Shown here piece by piece: positions 26,118 to 34,485 of a stretch of DNA of 64,000 nt (its first letter is position 1; every line of letters starts with the position of its first letter). A program made the position numbers and the translations under genes. The DNA comes from Bog-473 sp963834405. GTDB taxonomy: Bacteria; Actinomycetota; Acidimicrobiia; Acidimicrobiales; RAAP-2. The stretch lies in NCBI GenBank assembly GCA_963834405.1, contig CAWIBX010000005.1, positions 434,001 to 498,000 of the forward strand, written 5' to 3'. The notes below the pieces were generated by a model. That model worked only from the letters and a program-made list of their open reading frames with translations. It ran no database searches and was not told where the DNA came from.

Positions 26118-27865
26118 TCGCGCCGCTGCTCGGACTCGCCGCGGCGACCAACCAGTCGTCGGGCCACATCGCGGTCCCGCCCATCCGGTGGTTGGCCATC
26201 TTGCCGCCCATCATCATGATCGGCGGCGCCGTCGTCCTGCTCGGGGTGGCGTCGCTGGTGCGCCGGCCGCTGCGCATCGCGGTGGCGACGGTCGCCACCG
26301 TGGCCATTTCGGGCGGCGCGCTGGGGGTCGCGTTGTGGCAGTGGTCCGACGTCCAGCAGCACGGCGCCCACACCTACGTGGCCAAGGCCGTGGTGATGGA
26401 CGGGTTCAGCGTCTTCTTCATGATCCTCATGTCGATCGCCATGATCCTGAGCGCGCTCGTGGCCGACGGCTACCTGCGCCGGGAGGGGTGGCAGGGGGCC
26501 GAGTTCCACGTCCTCGCGCTGGTGTCGGCGTCGGGGGCGATGTTGATGGCGATGGCCAACGACCTGATCATCGTGTTCCTGGGCCTGGAGATCCTCTCCA
26601 TCGCTCTCTACGTGCTGACCGCGTTCAACTACCGCCGAGCCGCCTCGGGGGAGGCGGCCCTGAAGTACTTCATCCTGGGCAGTTTCTCCTCCGCCATCTT
26701 CGTGTACGGGATCGCGCTCACCTACGGGGCCACAGGGTCGACCAACCTCACGCAGATCGCGGACTTCCTGTCCAAGAACGTGGTCCTCACCAACGGGCTT
26801 CTCCTGGCCGGCCTGGCCCTGCTGCTGGTGGGGTTCGGCTTCAAGATCGCCGCGGTCCCGTTCCACATGTGGACGCCCGACGTGTACCAGGGCGCGCCCT
26901 CACCGGTGACCGGGTTCATGGCGGCGGTGGCCAAGGCGGGCGCCTTCGCGGCCATGCTGCGCGTGCTGTTCTCCTCGTTCGGCGTGGTGGAGACGGACTG
27001 GCGACCGATCGTCTACGGGATGGCTGTTCTGTCGCTCGTGCTCGGCGCGTTCGTCGCCCTGCGCCAGCGGGACGTGAAGCGCATGTTGGCGTACTCCTCC
27101 ATCAACCACGCCGGTTTCATCCTCCTCGGTGTGGTGGCGGGCACGGCGCGGGGGGCGTCGGCATCGCTCTACTACCTGTTCGCCTACCTCTTCATGACCG
27201 TCGGCAGCTTCGCCGTCGTGACCGTGCTCGGCCGGGAGGGCGACGCCGACCACGACCTGTCCCGCTACCGGGGCCTGGCGGGACGCCAGCCGGTGCTGGC
27301 TCTGGCGTTTGCCGTCCTGCTGCTGGCCCAGGCGGGCGCACCGTTCACCACCGGGCTGTGGGCCAAGGTCGAGGTGGTCTTCGCGGCCGACGCCGCCGGG
27401 TACGTGCCCCTCGGCGTCATCGCGCTGGTGACGGCGGTGGTGGCGGCCTACTTCTACCTGCGGGTGGCCGTCCTCATGTACGCCGGCGGCGGGCTGGGGG
27501 AGCCCGAGGGCGGCACGTCGGGGTCGGCCGACCCGGGCGCGGTGCCGGCGGAGGCGGTCTCGGCTGCGGCTGGGGCTGGGGCTGGTACTGGTGCCTCGGC
27601 CGGGCACGCCCTGGCGCTGGACACGGCGTTGGAGCGGGTGGCGCCGCAGTCGGTGTCGGTCGCCGTCACGACGCTCAACGAACAGATCCTCCTGGAGGAC
27701 GCGCCGGACGAGGCGGTGCCGGCGCCGCTGGAGGCGGTCGGGGTCCCCGTGTTGAGCGGCATCGCCATCTGGGTCTGCGTCGGCGTGACCGTGCTCTTCG
27801 GCGTGTGGCCCCAGCCGCTCATCGACTTCGCCAACAACGCGACGCTGCTGTTCCTGCCGAAGTAG
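26114..27865 (+). CDS. nuoN: NADH-quinone oxidoreductase subunit N with hydrophilic insert
   Basis: 583 aa; the family is usually 480-530. Antiporter motifs are FLGLEILSIALYVLTAFNYR, VPFHMWTPDVYQGAPSPVTG and ALRQRDVKRMLAYSSINHAG. Between the last two helices (about residues 460-545) lies an insert of some 70-85 residues, Gly/Ala-rich then acidic (LLEDAPDEAVPAPLEAV), partly made by a GCTGGG-type short repeat at 27565-27595. The final helix GIAIWVCVGVTVLFGVWPQP is intact, so the insert would sit in one loop. GTG 26114 overlaps nuoM by 4 nt. Last gene of the nuo operon; no clear terminator is visible in the next 87 bp. Confidence 0.95.
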   Translation: MIAPLLGLAAATNQSSGHIAVPPIRWLAILPPIIMIGGAVVLLGVASLVRRPLRIAVATVATVAISGGALGVALWQWSDVQQHGAHTYVAKAVVMDGFSVFFMILMSIAMILSALVADGYLRREGWQGAEFHVLALVSASGAMLMAMANDLIIVFLGLEILSIALYVLTAFNYRRAASGEAALKYFILGSFSSAIFVYGIALTYGATGSTNLTQIADFLSKNVVLTNGLLLAGLALLLVGFGFKIAAVPFHMWTPDVYQGAPSPVTGFMAAVAKAGAFAAMLRVLFSSFGVVETDWRPIVYGMAVLSLVLGAFVALRQRDVKRMLAYSSINHAGFILLGVVAGTARGASASLYYLFAYLFMTVGSFAVVTVLGREGDADHDLSRYRGLAGRQPVLALAFAVLLLAQAGAPFTTGLWAKVEVVFAADAAGYVPLGVIALVTAVVAAYFYLRVAVLMYAGGGLGEPEGGTSGSADPGAVPAEAVSAAAGAGAGTGASAGHALALDTALERVAPQSVSVAVTTLNEQILLEDAPDEAVPAPLEAVGVPVLSGIAIWVCVGVTVLFGVWPQPLIDFANNATLLFLPK

Positions 27866-27952
27866 GCGGGTCACGCGGTTCGGGACCCGGAACGGCGGGC
27901 ACCGATAAGGTTCGCACCGCCCCTGTCTGGCCGCTCACGGAGGAGGGCCGTC

Positions 27953-28426
27953 ATGTCACAGGTTTCCCCTCATTCGCCGGACCTGGCGTCGCTCCCGCAG
28001 GCGGATCAGGACGCCATCGCCGCGACTCTGCTGAGCCTGATGGACGGGTTCCGCCAGCGCGACGTGGACAGGCTGGCCGAGGTGTACAGCGCCGACGCCG
28101 ACTGGGTCAACGCCTTCGGCACGGTGAAACACGGCAGTGCGGAGATCCTCTCGTATCTGCGCGGGTTGTTCGCCGACGACAACTTCAACGCCGGGACGCT
28201 AAAGGCTCCACCGGACACCACGATCCGCGTGCTCAGCGGTGATGTCGTGCTGGTCTCGGCGCACCTCCAAGTGGAGGGCCAGGGCACGGTCGGGGGCGGG
28301 GAGATAGAGCTACGCGACAGCTTCTCGCTTCGGGTCCTGAAGCGCCAGGCCGACGGCACCTGGCCGATCGTGTCGGAGATGTTCAACGACGCGAACCGAG
28401 AAGCGACGTACGTCGCAGGTTCGTAG
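27953..28426 (+). CDS. NTF2-like (SnoaL/DUF4440-type) small protein
   Basis: 157 aa. AATLLSLMDGFRQRDVDRLAEVY, DADWVNAFGTVKHGSAEILSYL and a final strand WPIVSEMFNDANRE give the cone-shaped NTF2-like fold of the SgcJ/EcaC and DUF4440 group. These are small ligand-binding or enzyme domains with no common function. GGAGGAGGG lies about 7 nt before ATG 27953, the best ribosome site near here, and GATAAG at 27903-27908 could be its -10. It starts a run of three small genes with the GNAT and DinB-like genes. Confidence 0.75.
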   Translation: MSQVSPHSPDLASLPQADQDAIAATLLSLMDGFRQRDVDRLAEVYSADADWVNAFGTVKHGSAEILSYLRGLFADDNFNAGTLKAPPDTTIRVLSGDVVLVSAHLQVEGQGTVGGGEIELRDSFSLRVLKRQADGTWPIVSEMFNDANREATYVAGS

Positions 28427-28444
28427 CTCCGACTGTCCGGCGGC

Positions 28445-28969
28445 GTGACCATTCGGGCGCGGGCTGCCGTAGACCTGACTCCACTCGTCGACGTCGCGGC
28501 ACGCGTCCGCGCCCGCGACGGCTACCCGGCCTACCTCCCCGGCGGCGACTTCCAACGGTTCCTGACCAGGCCCCCGGCGCTCGCAGCCTGGGTCGTCGAG
28601 GTCGACGGCCAGGTGGCCGGCCATGTCTCCTTGCTCACGGAGTCGCATCACCAAGCGATGGCGGTCGTGCGCTCGTCCGGCATCACGGGGGAGGTGGGGG
28701 TGGTCGCCCGGCTCCTCGTGGATCCCAGGTTCCGTCGCCGCGGTCTCGGCGCGCGCCTCCTCGAGCAGGCCCGGTCCGAAGCGGTGGTGCGCGGTCTCGT
28801 CCCGGTCCTCGACGTGGTGGCGTCGGCAACTGCGGCCGTCGGCCTGTACCGGGCGAGAGGTTGGGCGGAGATCGGCCGGTGCACCTTTGCGCTTCCGGCT
28901 GGCCCGTCCGTGGAGGAGCTCGTGTTCGCGGCGCCCCGGGTCGGCGGTACCGCAGAGCCGACAGACTGA
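28445..28969 (+). CDS. GNAT family N-acetyltransferase
   Basis: 174 aa. The acetyl-CoA loop is VARLLVDPRFRRRGLGARLLEQA, matching the R/Q-x-x-G-x-G/A motif of GNAT enzymes. AWVVEVDGQVAGHVSL and VPVLDVVASATAAVGLYRARGW complete the fold. These enzymes transfer an acetyl group from acetyl-CoA to an amine; the acceptor cannot be told from sequence. GTG 28445 lies 18 bp after the NTF2-like gene, so the two are probably co-transcribed. The next gene starts 4 bp after its stop. Confidence 0.85.
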   Translation: MTIRARAAVDLTPLVDVAARVRARDGYPAYLPGGDFQRFLTRPPALAAWVVEVDGQVAGHVSLLTESHHQAMAVVRSSGITGEVGVVARLLVDPRFRRRGLGARLLEQARSEAVVRGLVPVLDVVASATAAVGLYRARGWAEIGRCTFALPAGPSVEELVFAAPRVGGTAEPTD

Positions 28970-28973
28970 AGCC

Positions 28974-29462
28974 GTGCCGATCCCCGCCGCTTCCGACGGC
29001 CCGAGCACCGGTGCCGCGATCCTGGTGTTCTTCCGCCAGCTGCATCAGCAGCTCCGTGACGAGCTCGCGGGTCTCCCCGACGAGGCGTGCAACTGGGTGC
29101 CCACTCCCGGAGCCAATTCCATCGCCACCATCGTCACCCACACCGTCGGCTCCGAAGCCGAGACGCTCCGGTGTGTGGCCGGCGTCGGTTGTGAGCGGGA
29201 CCGGGAGGCGGAGTTCGTCGCACGCACACGGACAGGAAGGGACGTCCTCGGGCTTCTCCGCGGCGCCGACGACCTTCTTGGGAAGCTGGAGCCCCGACTA
29301 GAAGAGGACCGCCTGCGGGCGGAGATCTCGCTCCCGACCCTGCCGGCGGAGGAGGTGCGTCCGGGGCTGACGTGGCTGATCGGCAACTACGGCCACGCGC
29401 GGGAGCATCTCGGCCAGATTCAGCTCACGAAGCAGCTCTATCTCCGTGACGGGCCGGCCTAA
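28974..29462 (+). CDS. DinB-like four-helix protein
   Basis: 162 aa from GTG 28974, 4 bp after the GNAT stop. Histidines in SIATIVTHTVGSEAE and WLIGNYGHAREHLGQIQLTKQ sit where DinB/mini-DinB proteins place a metal-binding His triad. Characterised relatives include bacillithiol- and mycothiol-dependent thiol transferases, but most DinB-like proteins have no known function. Its TAA stop meets the 3' end of the broken gene at 29459 on the other strand (4-nt convergent overlap). Fold assignment is from this motif spacing only. Confidence 0.65.
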   Translation: MPIPAASDGPSTGAAILVFFRQLHQQLRDELAGLPDEACNWVPTPGANSIATIVTHTVGSEAETLRCVAGVGCERDREAEFVARTRTGRDVLGLLRGADDLLGKLEPRLEEDRLRAEISLPTLPAEEVRPGLTWLIGNYGHAREHLGQIQLTKQLYLRDGPA

Positions 29463-30348
29463 CCGCCGGCCGCCGCCGCCGCCACTCCCGTCCCCGTGAG
29501 GGTGACGGGGAAGTTCCCCACGTTCGAGGACAGCGTGACGCTGCCGTTGGCGTCACCCGCCGCGGTGGGTGCGAACCGCACGGTGATCGTGGCGGACGCC
29601 GACGGGTTGATCGTCGCGCCGGACACGACGTCGTGCACCACCGAAAAGGCCGCGCCCTGCAGCGCGAGGCCGGCGGGGGATGCGGCCTTGCTCTTTATGA
29701 CGAGGGCGGACGTCCCGACATTCGTGACGGTAACCACCATGTCCTGGTGGTCGTTCTGATCGACGGAGCCGAAATCCACCGGGGACGCTGACACCGACCG
29801 CGTCGGCGCCTTGGTCCCGTCGCGGGGCGACAGCAGCGTGTCGACCACCTTCTGGACAGCGACCGGAAGGTCTGCTCGCGGAAGCCGACGCCGAACGCGA
29901 TGACGAGGTACACGAAGGAGTCGAGGTGTGTCGATGACGTCGACGACGACACCGACGTCGGCGTCGTTCCGGTCGCCTGAATGAAGCCGATGAAGATGAG
30001 GAAGGCGATCGTCCCGAGGATCGCCCAGATGACTGGCCGGACCAGGTGCCAGATGTTCCAGCTGGGGTCCCAGTGGTCGTTGTGGTCGACCACGCCGTAG
30101 AGGCTGATCGTGACCGCACCCAGGGCACCGAACTAGGGGACGCCGAGCGGCATGATGCCCCCGATGGGGCTCGATATCCGGTCGATCCAGAGCCAGTGGG
30201 CCTGCCGCCCGATGAGCAGCACCACCAGGACGACCACGTAGAACACGTCGATGCCGAAGATGACCCCCGGGTCCCACTGGCGGATGGAGTACCCGCCGCC
30301 CACGTCGCCCTCCCGTCGTTCCGCTCGCCTCCGCTGCCGTCGAGTCAC
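29459..30348 (-). pseudogene. broken membrane protein with C-terminal choice-of-anchor/Ig-like domain
   Basis: Read from GTG 30348: a basic start, helix VFYVVVLVVLLIG, then an in-frame TAG at 30133-30135 where TGG is expected (GVP*FGALG). The same frame continues with WNIWHLVRPVIWAILGTIAF, then FVYLVIAFGVGFREQTFR. Near 29870 the frame shifts by one base; the second frame gives QKVVDTLLSPRDG and a 100-residue Ig-like domain of the ASPM/SPD-2/Hydin (choice-of-anchor D) type (VDFGSVDQNDHQDMVVTV to FPVTLTGTG). A missing G in CTG(G)TCCAG would explain the shift. Two independent lesions make a functional product unlikely. The amber codon is not a homopolymer change. Confidence 0.7.
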
Positions 30349-30364
30349 GAAGGGTCCCCGGAGG

Positions 30365-30399
30365 TTTCACGGACTCGTGAAATCCGGCACTTGTGCCGG
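30365..30399. promoter_or_regulatory. two adjacent perfect palindromes
   Basis: TTTCACG-GACT-CGTGAAA (30365-30382) is followed after 1 bp by CCGGCAC-TT-GTGCCGG (30384-30399). Both have 7-bp perfect arms. They lie between the broken gene and the Thr/Pro-rich gene, about 200 bp before the latter. No T-tract follows, so operator sites are more likely than a terminator. Confidence 0.5.
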
Positions 30400-30514
30400 G
30401 GCATGGCCGTGCCAGCAGGCCCGAGGTTGGGCCGGACCGGACCGGGATAGGTCCAAAGTCCGTAATTGGGGAACCCGCTGGCTGCGGACCGCAAGGGCCC
30501 CGGCTTTGCACGGT

Positions 30515-30529
30515 TTCCCATTATGGGAA
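30515..30529. promoter_or_regulatory. palindrome TTCCCAT-T-ATGGGAA
   Basis: 15-bp dyad with 7-bp arms, 41 bp upstream of the ATG at 30570. Its position would overlap the promoter of that gene, consistent with an operator. It is one of the few AT-rich spots in the region. Confidence 0.45.
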
Positions 30530-30569
30530 GCGCTGGGGGGTACCGGCGCACGAGGGAGCGGACAGGAGC

Positions 30570-31199
30570 ATGGACGAGGAAGGGACGTTGCCGGGCGCCC
30601 CCGGCGAACAACCGATCGACGTCTCCGGCCAGGCGGACAGCCTGATCCACGGGGAGTTCTATCCGGAATCGGCATCGACATCGGCGACGGCCAAAGCCGA
30701 ACGCTCGCCGACGCGCCAGTGGGGCATGTGGGTGGGCCTCGGCCTGATTGCCATCATGCTCGGCGCCGCCTTCCTTCTCACGCCCGGTTCGAGCAAGCCG
30801 ACCCTGCCCGCGGCGTCGGCCGCGCATGACGTGAAGCAGCAGACCATTTCGACTGTCCCGCCGCCGACCGTGCCGCCCTCGTCCACGACGTCGTCGTCCA
30901 GCGCCCCGACCACGACGACCACTGCGCCCAGGAAGACGCCGCCCACGACGTCGAAGAGTTCCACCCACAAGTCCACGTCCACGCCGGCACCCGCCGCGCC
31001 CGCGCCGCCGGCCTCGGTCGTGGCGGCTCCGGGCTCCAACCCGACGACCGCCGCGTCCACCCCCACCACGACCGCGCCGCGCCCGACGACGACCACGACG
31101 GCGCCTCCGCCGCCGCCGCCGACGACCACGACGACGACGAGGCCACCGCCACCGCCGACGACGACCACGACGACCTGCATCCTGATCATCTGCAACTGA
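30570..31199 (+). CDS. single-pass membrane protein with Thr/Pro-rich extracellular region
   Basis: 209 aa, not recognised. ATG 30570 has CAGGAG 3-8 nt upstream. Residues 1-50 are acidic and cytoplasmic; one helix (WGMWVGLGLIAIMLGAAFLL) follows; then about 130 residues of Thr, Pro, Ser and Ala (TTTTTAPRKTPPTTSKSS, PPPPPTTTTTT). It ends CILIICN, with two cysteines in the last seven residues. The extended region could span peptidoglycan or be glycosylated (inference). It converges with the DUF2156 gene. Low complexity makes any homology call unsafe. Confidence 0.7.
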   Translation: MDEEGTLPGAPGEQPIDVSGQADSLIHGEFYPESASTSATAKAERSPTRQWGMWVGLGLIAIMLGAAFLLTPGSSKPTLPAASAAHDVKQQTISTVPPPTVPPSSTTSSSSAPTTTTTAPRKTPPTTSKSSTHKSTSTPAPAAPAPPASVVAAPGSNPTTAASTPTTTAPRPTTTTTAPPPPPPTTTTTTRPPPPPTTTTTTCILIICN

Positions 31200-31263
31200 C
31201 GAGCTCGGGACCCGGAGTGCGGGACGCCGGGGAGTCGTCGCTCAGCCGGCGTGGTTGCGAGCG

Positions 31264-34200
31264 TCAGGGCCGCGGACCGGTGTGCTCGGTCTCGCGCTTG
31301 TCCGCCGCGCCGTTCCCTTCCCCCATGGCGGCGAGCACCTCCTCGGGGACGGCCGGGCCGGACCGCTTGGCCACGCCGGTCGTGAGCAGGCGGCCGATGA
31401 CGGGCACCTCGGTGAGCGACTCGGCCCGCATGATCTGCACCGCCGCGGGGACGAACTGCTCGGCCGAGTCGAAGACGATGTAGCGGGGGAGCCACCGCGG
31501 CTCGTACTTGGCGTTGAAGCGCCACAGCGTCTCTATCTGCAGCACGCCCGACAAGCGCCGGATGGCCCAGCGCTCCACTCGCTGGGTGACGCCGTCTCCC
31601 GAGTCGCCCTCGAGGATGGAGCGCATCGCGGCGAAGTTGAGGCTCAGCCCGCGCATGCCCATGTCGTGCAGGTGGCTGATCGTCGAGCACAGGGCGAAGT
31701 CCAGCAACCCGTTCGGGTGGTCGCCGGGGTCCCGGCGCATCAGGTCGAGCGAATAGCCGCCGATGGCAGGGGAGGGCACGAACTGGCACATGGCGACGGG
31801 CGCGCCGTCGGGGCCCTCGACAAGTGTGAGGAGGAGGCCGGTGTCGCGGGGGTCGAAGAGGCGGCCGAGCATCATGGAGAAGCCCCGCTCCTGCTCGCCG
31901 CGGCGGCTCTTCGCCATCAGCTCGGCCATCCGGGCGGCGTCGTCCGGTACCAGGTGGGCGGGGTCGAGGAAGCGCACGGTGTAGCCGTAGCGGGCGACCC
32001 GGTTCACGGCCTGACGCAGCCCCTTCATCTTGCCGCCCTCGAGGGAGAACACCCGCGGGTCCACCACGGCCTCGTCACCGATGTAGATGAACCGCATGCC
32101 CGAGGCCTGGTAGGTGGGCAGCCACTCCTCTCCCGCGCCCATGACGGCGAGCCCCCATCCGTTGCGGTCCACGTAGCGCCGGAACGAGTCCCAGACGTGG
32201 GCCCGCTCGGAGAAGGGGCCGATGGGGTCGGGTGACACGAGGCAGACGCCGCCGAGGACGGCGTAGGCGACCAGCGAGTCGCGGTGGAAGAACCACTGCT
32301 TGTCGTCCCGCAGGGCGAAGTAGTCGAGGGTTCCCGTCCCGTGGCGGCGCACGATGTCGCGGGCGCGGAGCTCCGCGGCCCGCCGGCCCACGGCGGCGCG
32401 GCCGGACGACAGGCGCCGATCCACCACGGGCCGGGTCAGCAGGTAGAGCGCCACCACGATCAGGCTGATACCGACCGCGAGCAGGCTGATGGACGCGTAA
32501 CGGTCGATCGTCGGGGGGAGGGCCACCCAGTTGATCCCGACCAGCCGTTCGGCCGATCCGAGCAGGACGTGGGGCCAGTCGGGGAGCGGATGGTGGTGCA
32601 CCCGGCCCGCCAATTCCACCCCGACGAACCCGCCCAGCGTGGCGATCAGGCCGCCCACGACGAGGATGGCGACGGCGGTGACGGCCGTGGCCGGCTCGGT
32701 CTCGGCGCGGAAGGACTCGCGCTGGGTGAGCAGGAGCGCGAGGACCGCCGCGCACACCAGCAGCGTGATGAGATCGGCCGCGTGCACGAGGTGCAGCGCC
32801 AACGACGCGGAGAGCAGTCCGACCGCCACCATCCAGGAGCGTCGCTGTCCGCGCAGGACGCCGCGCGAGAGCATGATCATGCCGAGGCCGGCGATGGCGG
32901 TGAGGGCGCCGGCCGCCTGTACGACGGCGACGGGGAGGTAGGTCGCGATCAGATGGAGGTGTTCGCGCAGGGGCGCCGTCACGGCCGAGAGCAGATCGAT
33001 GACGCCGGCGACGAGCAGCGACACGGCGGCCAGGCGGCGGATGCGGCGGACGCGGATGCGGTCGGCCGCCACGTCGGGCGCCGGCGGCCACGATGCGCCG
33101 CCGGGCCAGCTCGCCGCCAGCTCGGCGTGCACGTCCGCCGCCTTGGACCGGCCCTTGATCACCATGCCGCGGGTCACCAGCCGCTCACCCATGGTGGACA
33201 GCGGGAGGTCCGCCTGCGCCAGGACCAGCCGGACGTGGAGGTCCGCGCCCGTCTCTATCTCGAGCGTCGACTCCTGGCGGTGGTGGAGGAACGTGGGGGG
33301 CAGGCCGAACCGCCCGCGGTGTTCGTGCACCACCTCGGACGTGGCACCCGGACAGGCGAAGAAACCGACGTCGAGGTGCGTGAGCTCGGGGACGAGCGCC
33401 CCGCCCGCCACCAGACCGGCCGCGCCCCCCTCGACCGCAGCCCGGGTCGCGTCGAGTGCGTCCTCGCCGTCGACCTCGAGCTGGGCATGGGCGATCGGAC
33501 GCGCGCCCGAGGCGCCCCGCTTCCACGGGGCCGGGAGCTGTTCACCGCCGAGCGCGCGCCAGATACCGCGTGAGGTCACCGCGACGACCACGGCCAAGAT
33601 GACCAAGAGGAACACCGCCACGACCACGGTGACGATGAAGCGGGAGAACCAGGTGGCTGCGTAGGCGCGGTTCAAGGCGTTCTGCTGGCGCGGGGAGCGG
33701 AAGATGCGGCCGAGGCCGTCCACCACGAAGTCAAAGCGCAACAGCAGCGCGACGGCGGCCAGGATGAGCGGCGGCGCCCAGAGGTAGCGGCGCAGCCGGC
33801 GGTAGAGCAGGCGGGAGGTCACGAAGCGGCGCGCCAGGAGGGGGTCGTCCAAGCGCTCCATGCCGTCCAGCCACGGGCGGTCGTCGGTGGGCGCCGCATC
33901 GAGCGGGGGGTTGGCGTCCGGCCGCATGCAGCCGGGGCGGACGAGGACGACGCGGGTGGCCGCACCGGTCTCGCAGTGCAGGTCGACTCCGTCGCACACG
34001 CGCACCCCGTGGCCTGACAGGACTGCGGCCAGCGCAGGGTCCTGCTCTTCGGGGTGCACGACCGCGACGACCTCGGAGTCCCCCCGCGTCGCGAAGGCGC
34101 CCAGCGCGTCGAGGAGGTCGACGTGTGCTTGCAGCGCGCTGGGCGGTCCGCCGGCCGGCTCCGGTCCTCTGGCCACCAGCCGCCCGCACAGGATGACGAT

Positions 34201-34395
34201 GCCGGGGCCCTGCCACTCCGCCAGCCGGTGCGCGATGTCCCGGACGGTCGCTCGCGAGCAATCCGTGGGCTCAGGGGGCAGGAGCAGGTCGCCGATCAGT
34301 TCGACCCGGCGGCCCAGCGCCACGTGCAGAGACCGGGCCTCCCCCCGTCTCCCCTCGGACCCCTCGTGGTCGACGCCGCTCATGGCAGGGTCCAT
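31264..34395 (-). CDS. large DUF2156/MprF-type membrane protein with degenerate phosphoesterase-like N-terminus
   Basis: 1043 aa. The C-terminal ~330 residues are a DUF2156 (aminoacyl-phosphatidylglycerol synthase, MprF C-terminal) domain: DKQWFFHRDSLVAYAVLGG, SPDPIGPFSERAHVWDSFRR, GGKMKGLRQAVNRVARYGY. MprF enzymes add an amino acid from tRNA to membrane phosphatidylglycerol, lowering sensitivity to cationic peptides. Several helices precede it (about residues 430-700). The N-terminal ~170 residues (RVELIGDLLLPPEP, GIVILCGRLVARG, DSEVVAVVHPEE) resemble a calcineurin-like phosphoesterase whose D-x-H, GD and GNHD metal motifs are absent; a helix pair follows. Start ATG 34395, with GAAGGTGA upstream; ATG 34383 is an alternative. 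Domain fusion is seen directly; substrate is inferred. Confidence 0.8.
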   Translation of the reverse strand: MDPAMSGVDHEGSEGRRGEARSLHVALGRRVELIGDLLLPPEPTDCSRATVRDIAHRLAEWQGPGIVILCGRLVARGPEPAGGPPSALQAHVDLLDALGAFATRGDSEVVAVVHPEEQDPALAAVLSGHGVRVCDGVDLHCETGAATRVVLVRPGCMRPDANPPLDAAPTDDRPWLDGMERLDDPLLARRFVTSRLLYRRLRRYLWAPPLILAAVALLLRFDFVVDGLGRIFRSPRQQNALNRAYAATWFSRFIVTVVVAVFLLVILAVVVAVTSRGIWRALGGEQLPAPWKRGASGARPIAHAQLEVDGEDALDATRAAVEGGAAGLVAGGALVPELTHLDVGFFACPGATSEVVHEHRGRFGLPPTFLHHRQESTLEIETGADLHVRLVLAQADLPLSTMGERLVTRGMVIKGRSKAADVHAELAASWPGGASWPPAPDVAADRIRVRRIRRLAAVSLLVAGVIDLLSAVTAPLREHLHLIATYLPVAVVQAAGALTAIAGLGMIMLSRGVLRGQRRSWMVAVGLLSASLALHLVHAADLITLLVCAAVLALLLTQRESFRAETEPATAVTAVAILVVGGLIATLGGFVGVELAGRVHHHPLPDWPHVLLGSAERLVGINWVALPPTIDRYASISLLAVGISLIVVALYLLTRPVVDRRLSSGRAAVGRRAAELRARDIVRRHGTGTLDYFALRDDKQWFFHRDSLVAYAVLGGVCLVSPDPIGPFSERAHVWDSFRRYVDRNGWGLAVMGAGEEWLPTYQASGMRFIYIGDEAVVDPRVFSLEGGKMKGLRQAVNRVARYGYTVRFLDPAHLVPDDAARMAELMAKSRRGEQERGFSMMLGRLFDPRDTGLLLTLVEGPDGAPVAMCQFVPSPAIGGYSLDLMRRDPGDHPNGLLDFALCSTISHLHDMGMRGLSLNFAAMRSILEGDSGDGVTQRVERWAIRRLSGVLQIETLWRFNAKYEPRWLPRYIVFDSAEQFVPAAVQIMRAESLTEVPVIGRLLTTGVAKRSGPAVPEEVLAAMGEGNGAADKRETEHTGPRP

Positions 34396-34471
34396 CGTGT
34401 CACCTTCCCGGGAACCCGGCCGCTCCTTCGAAGGGTGGACACGCTCCTCCTGAAGGTGGAGAGGGTGCCGT

Positions 34472-34477
34472 TAGGCT
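34472..34477 (+). promoter_or_regulatory. candidate -10 element of the HAD-like gene
   Basis: TAGGCT ends 8 nt before GTG 34486, matching the hemB arrangement. It supports 34486 rather than the in-frame GTG at 34465 as the start, and a leaderless mRNA. Confidence 0.4.
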
Positions 34478-34485
34478 GGGCTTTC

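Noticed and set aside
27866..27952. Rho-independent terminator after nuoN
   Set aside because: GGCGG/CCGCC and CGGGTC/GACCCG inverted segments are present but no T-tract follows; GC-rich chance pairing is as likely.
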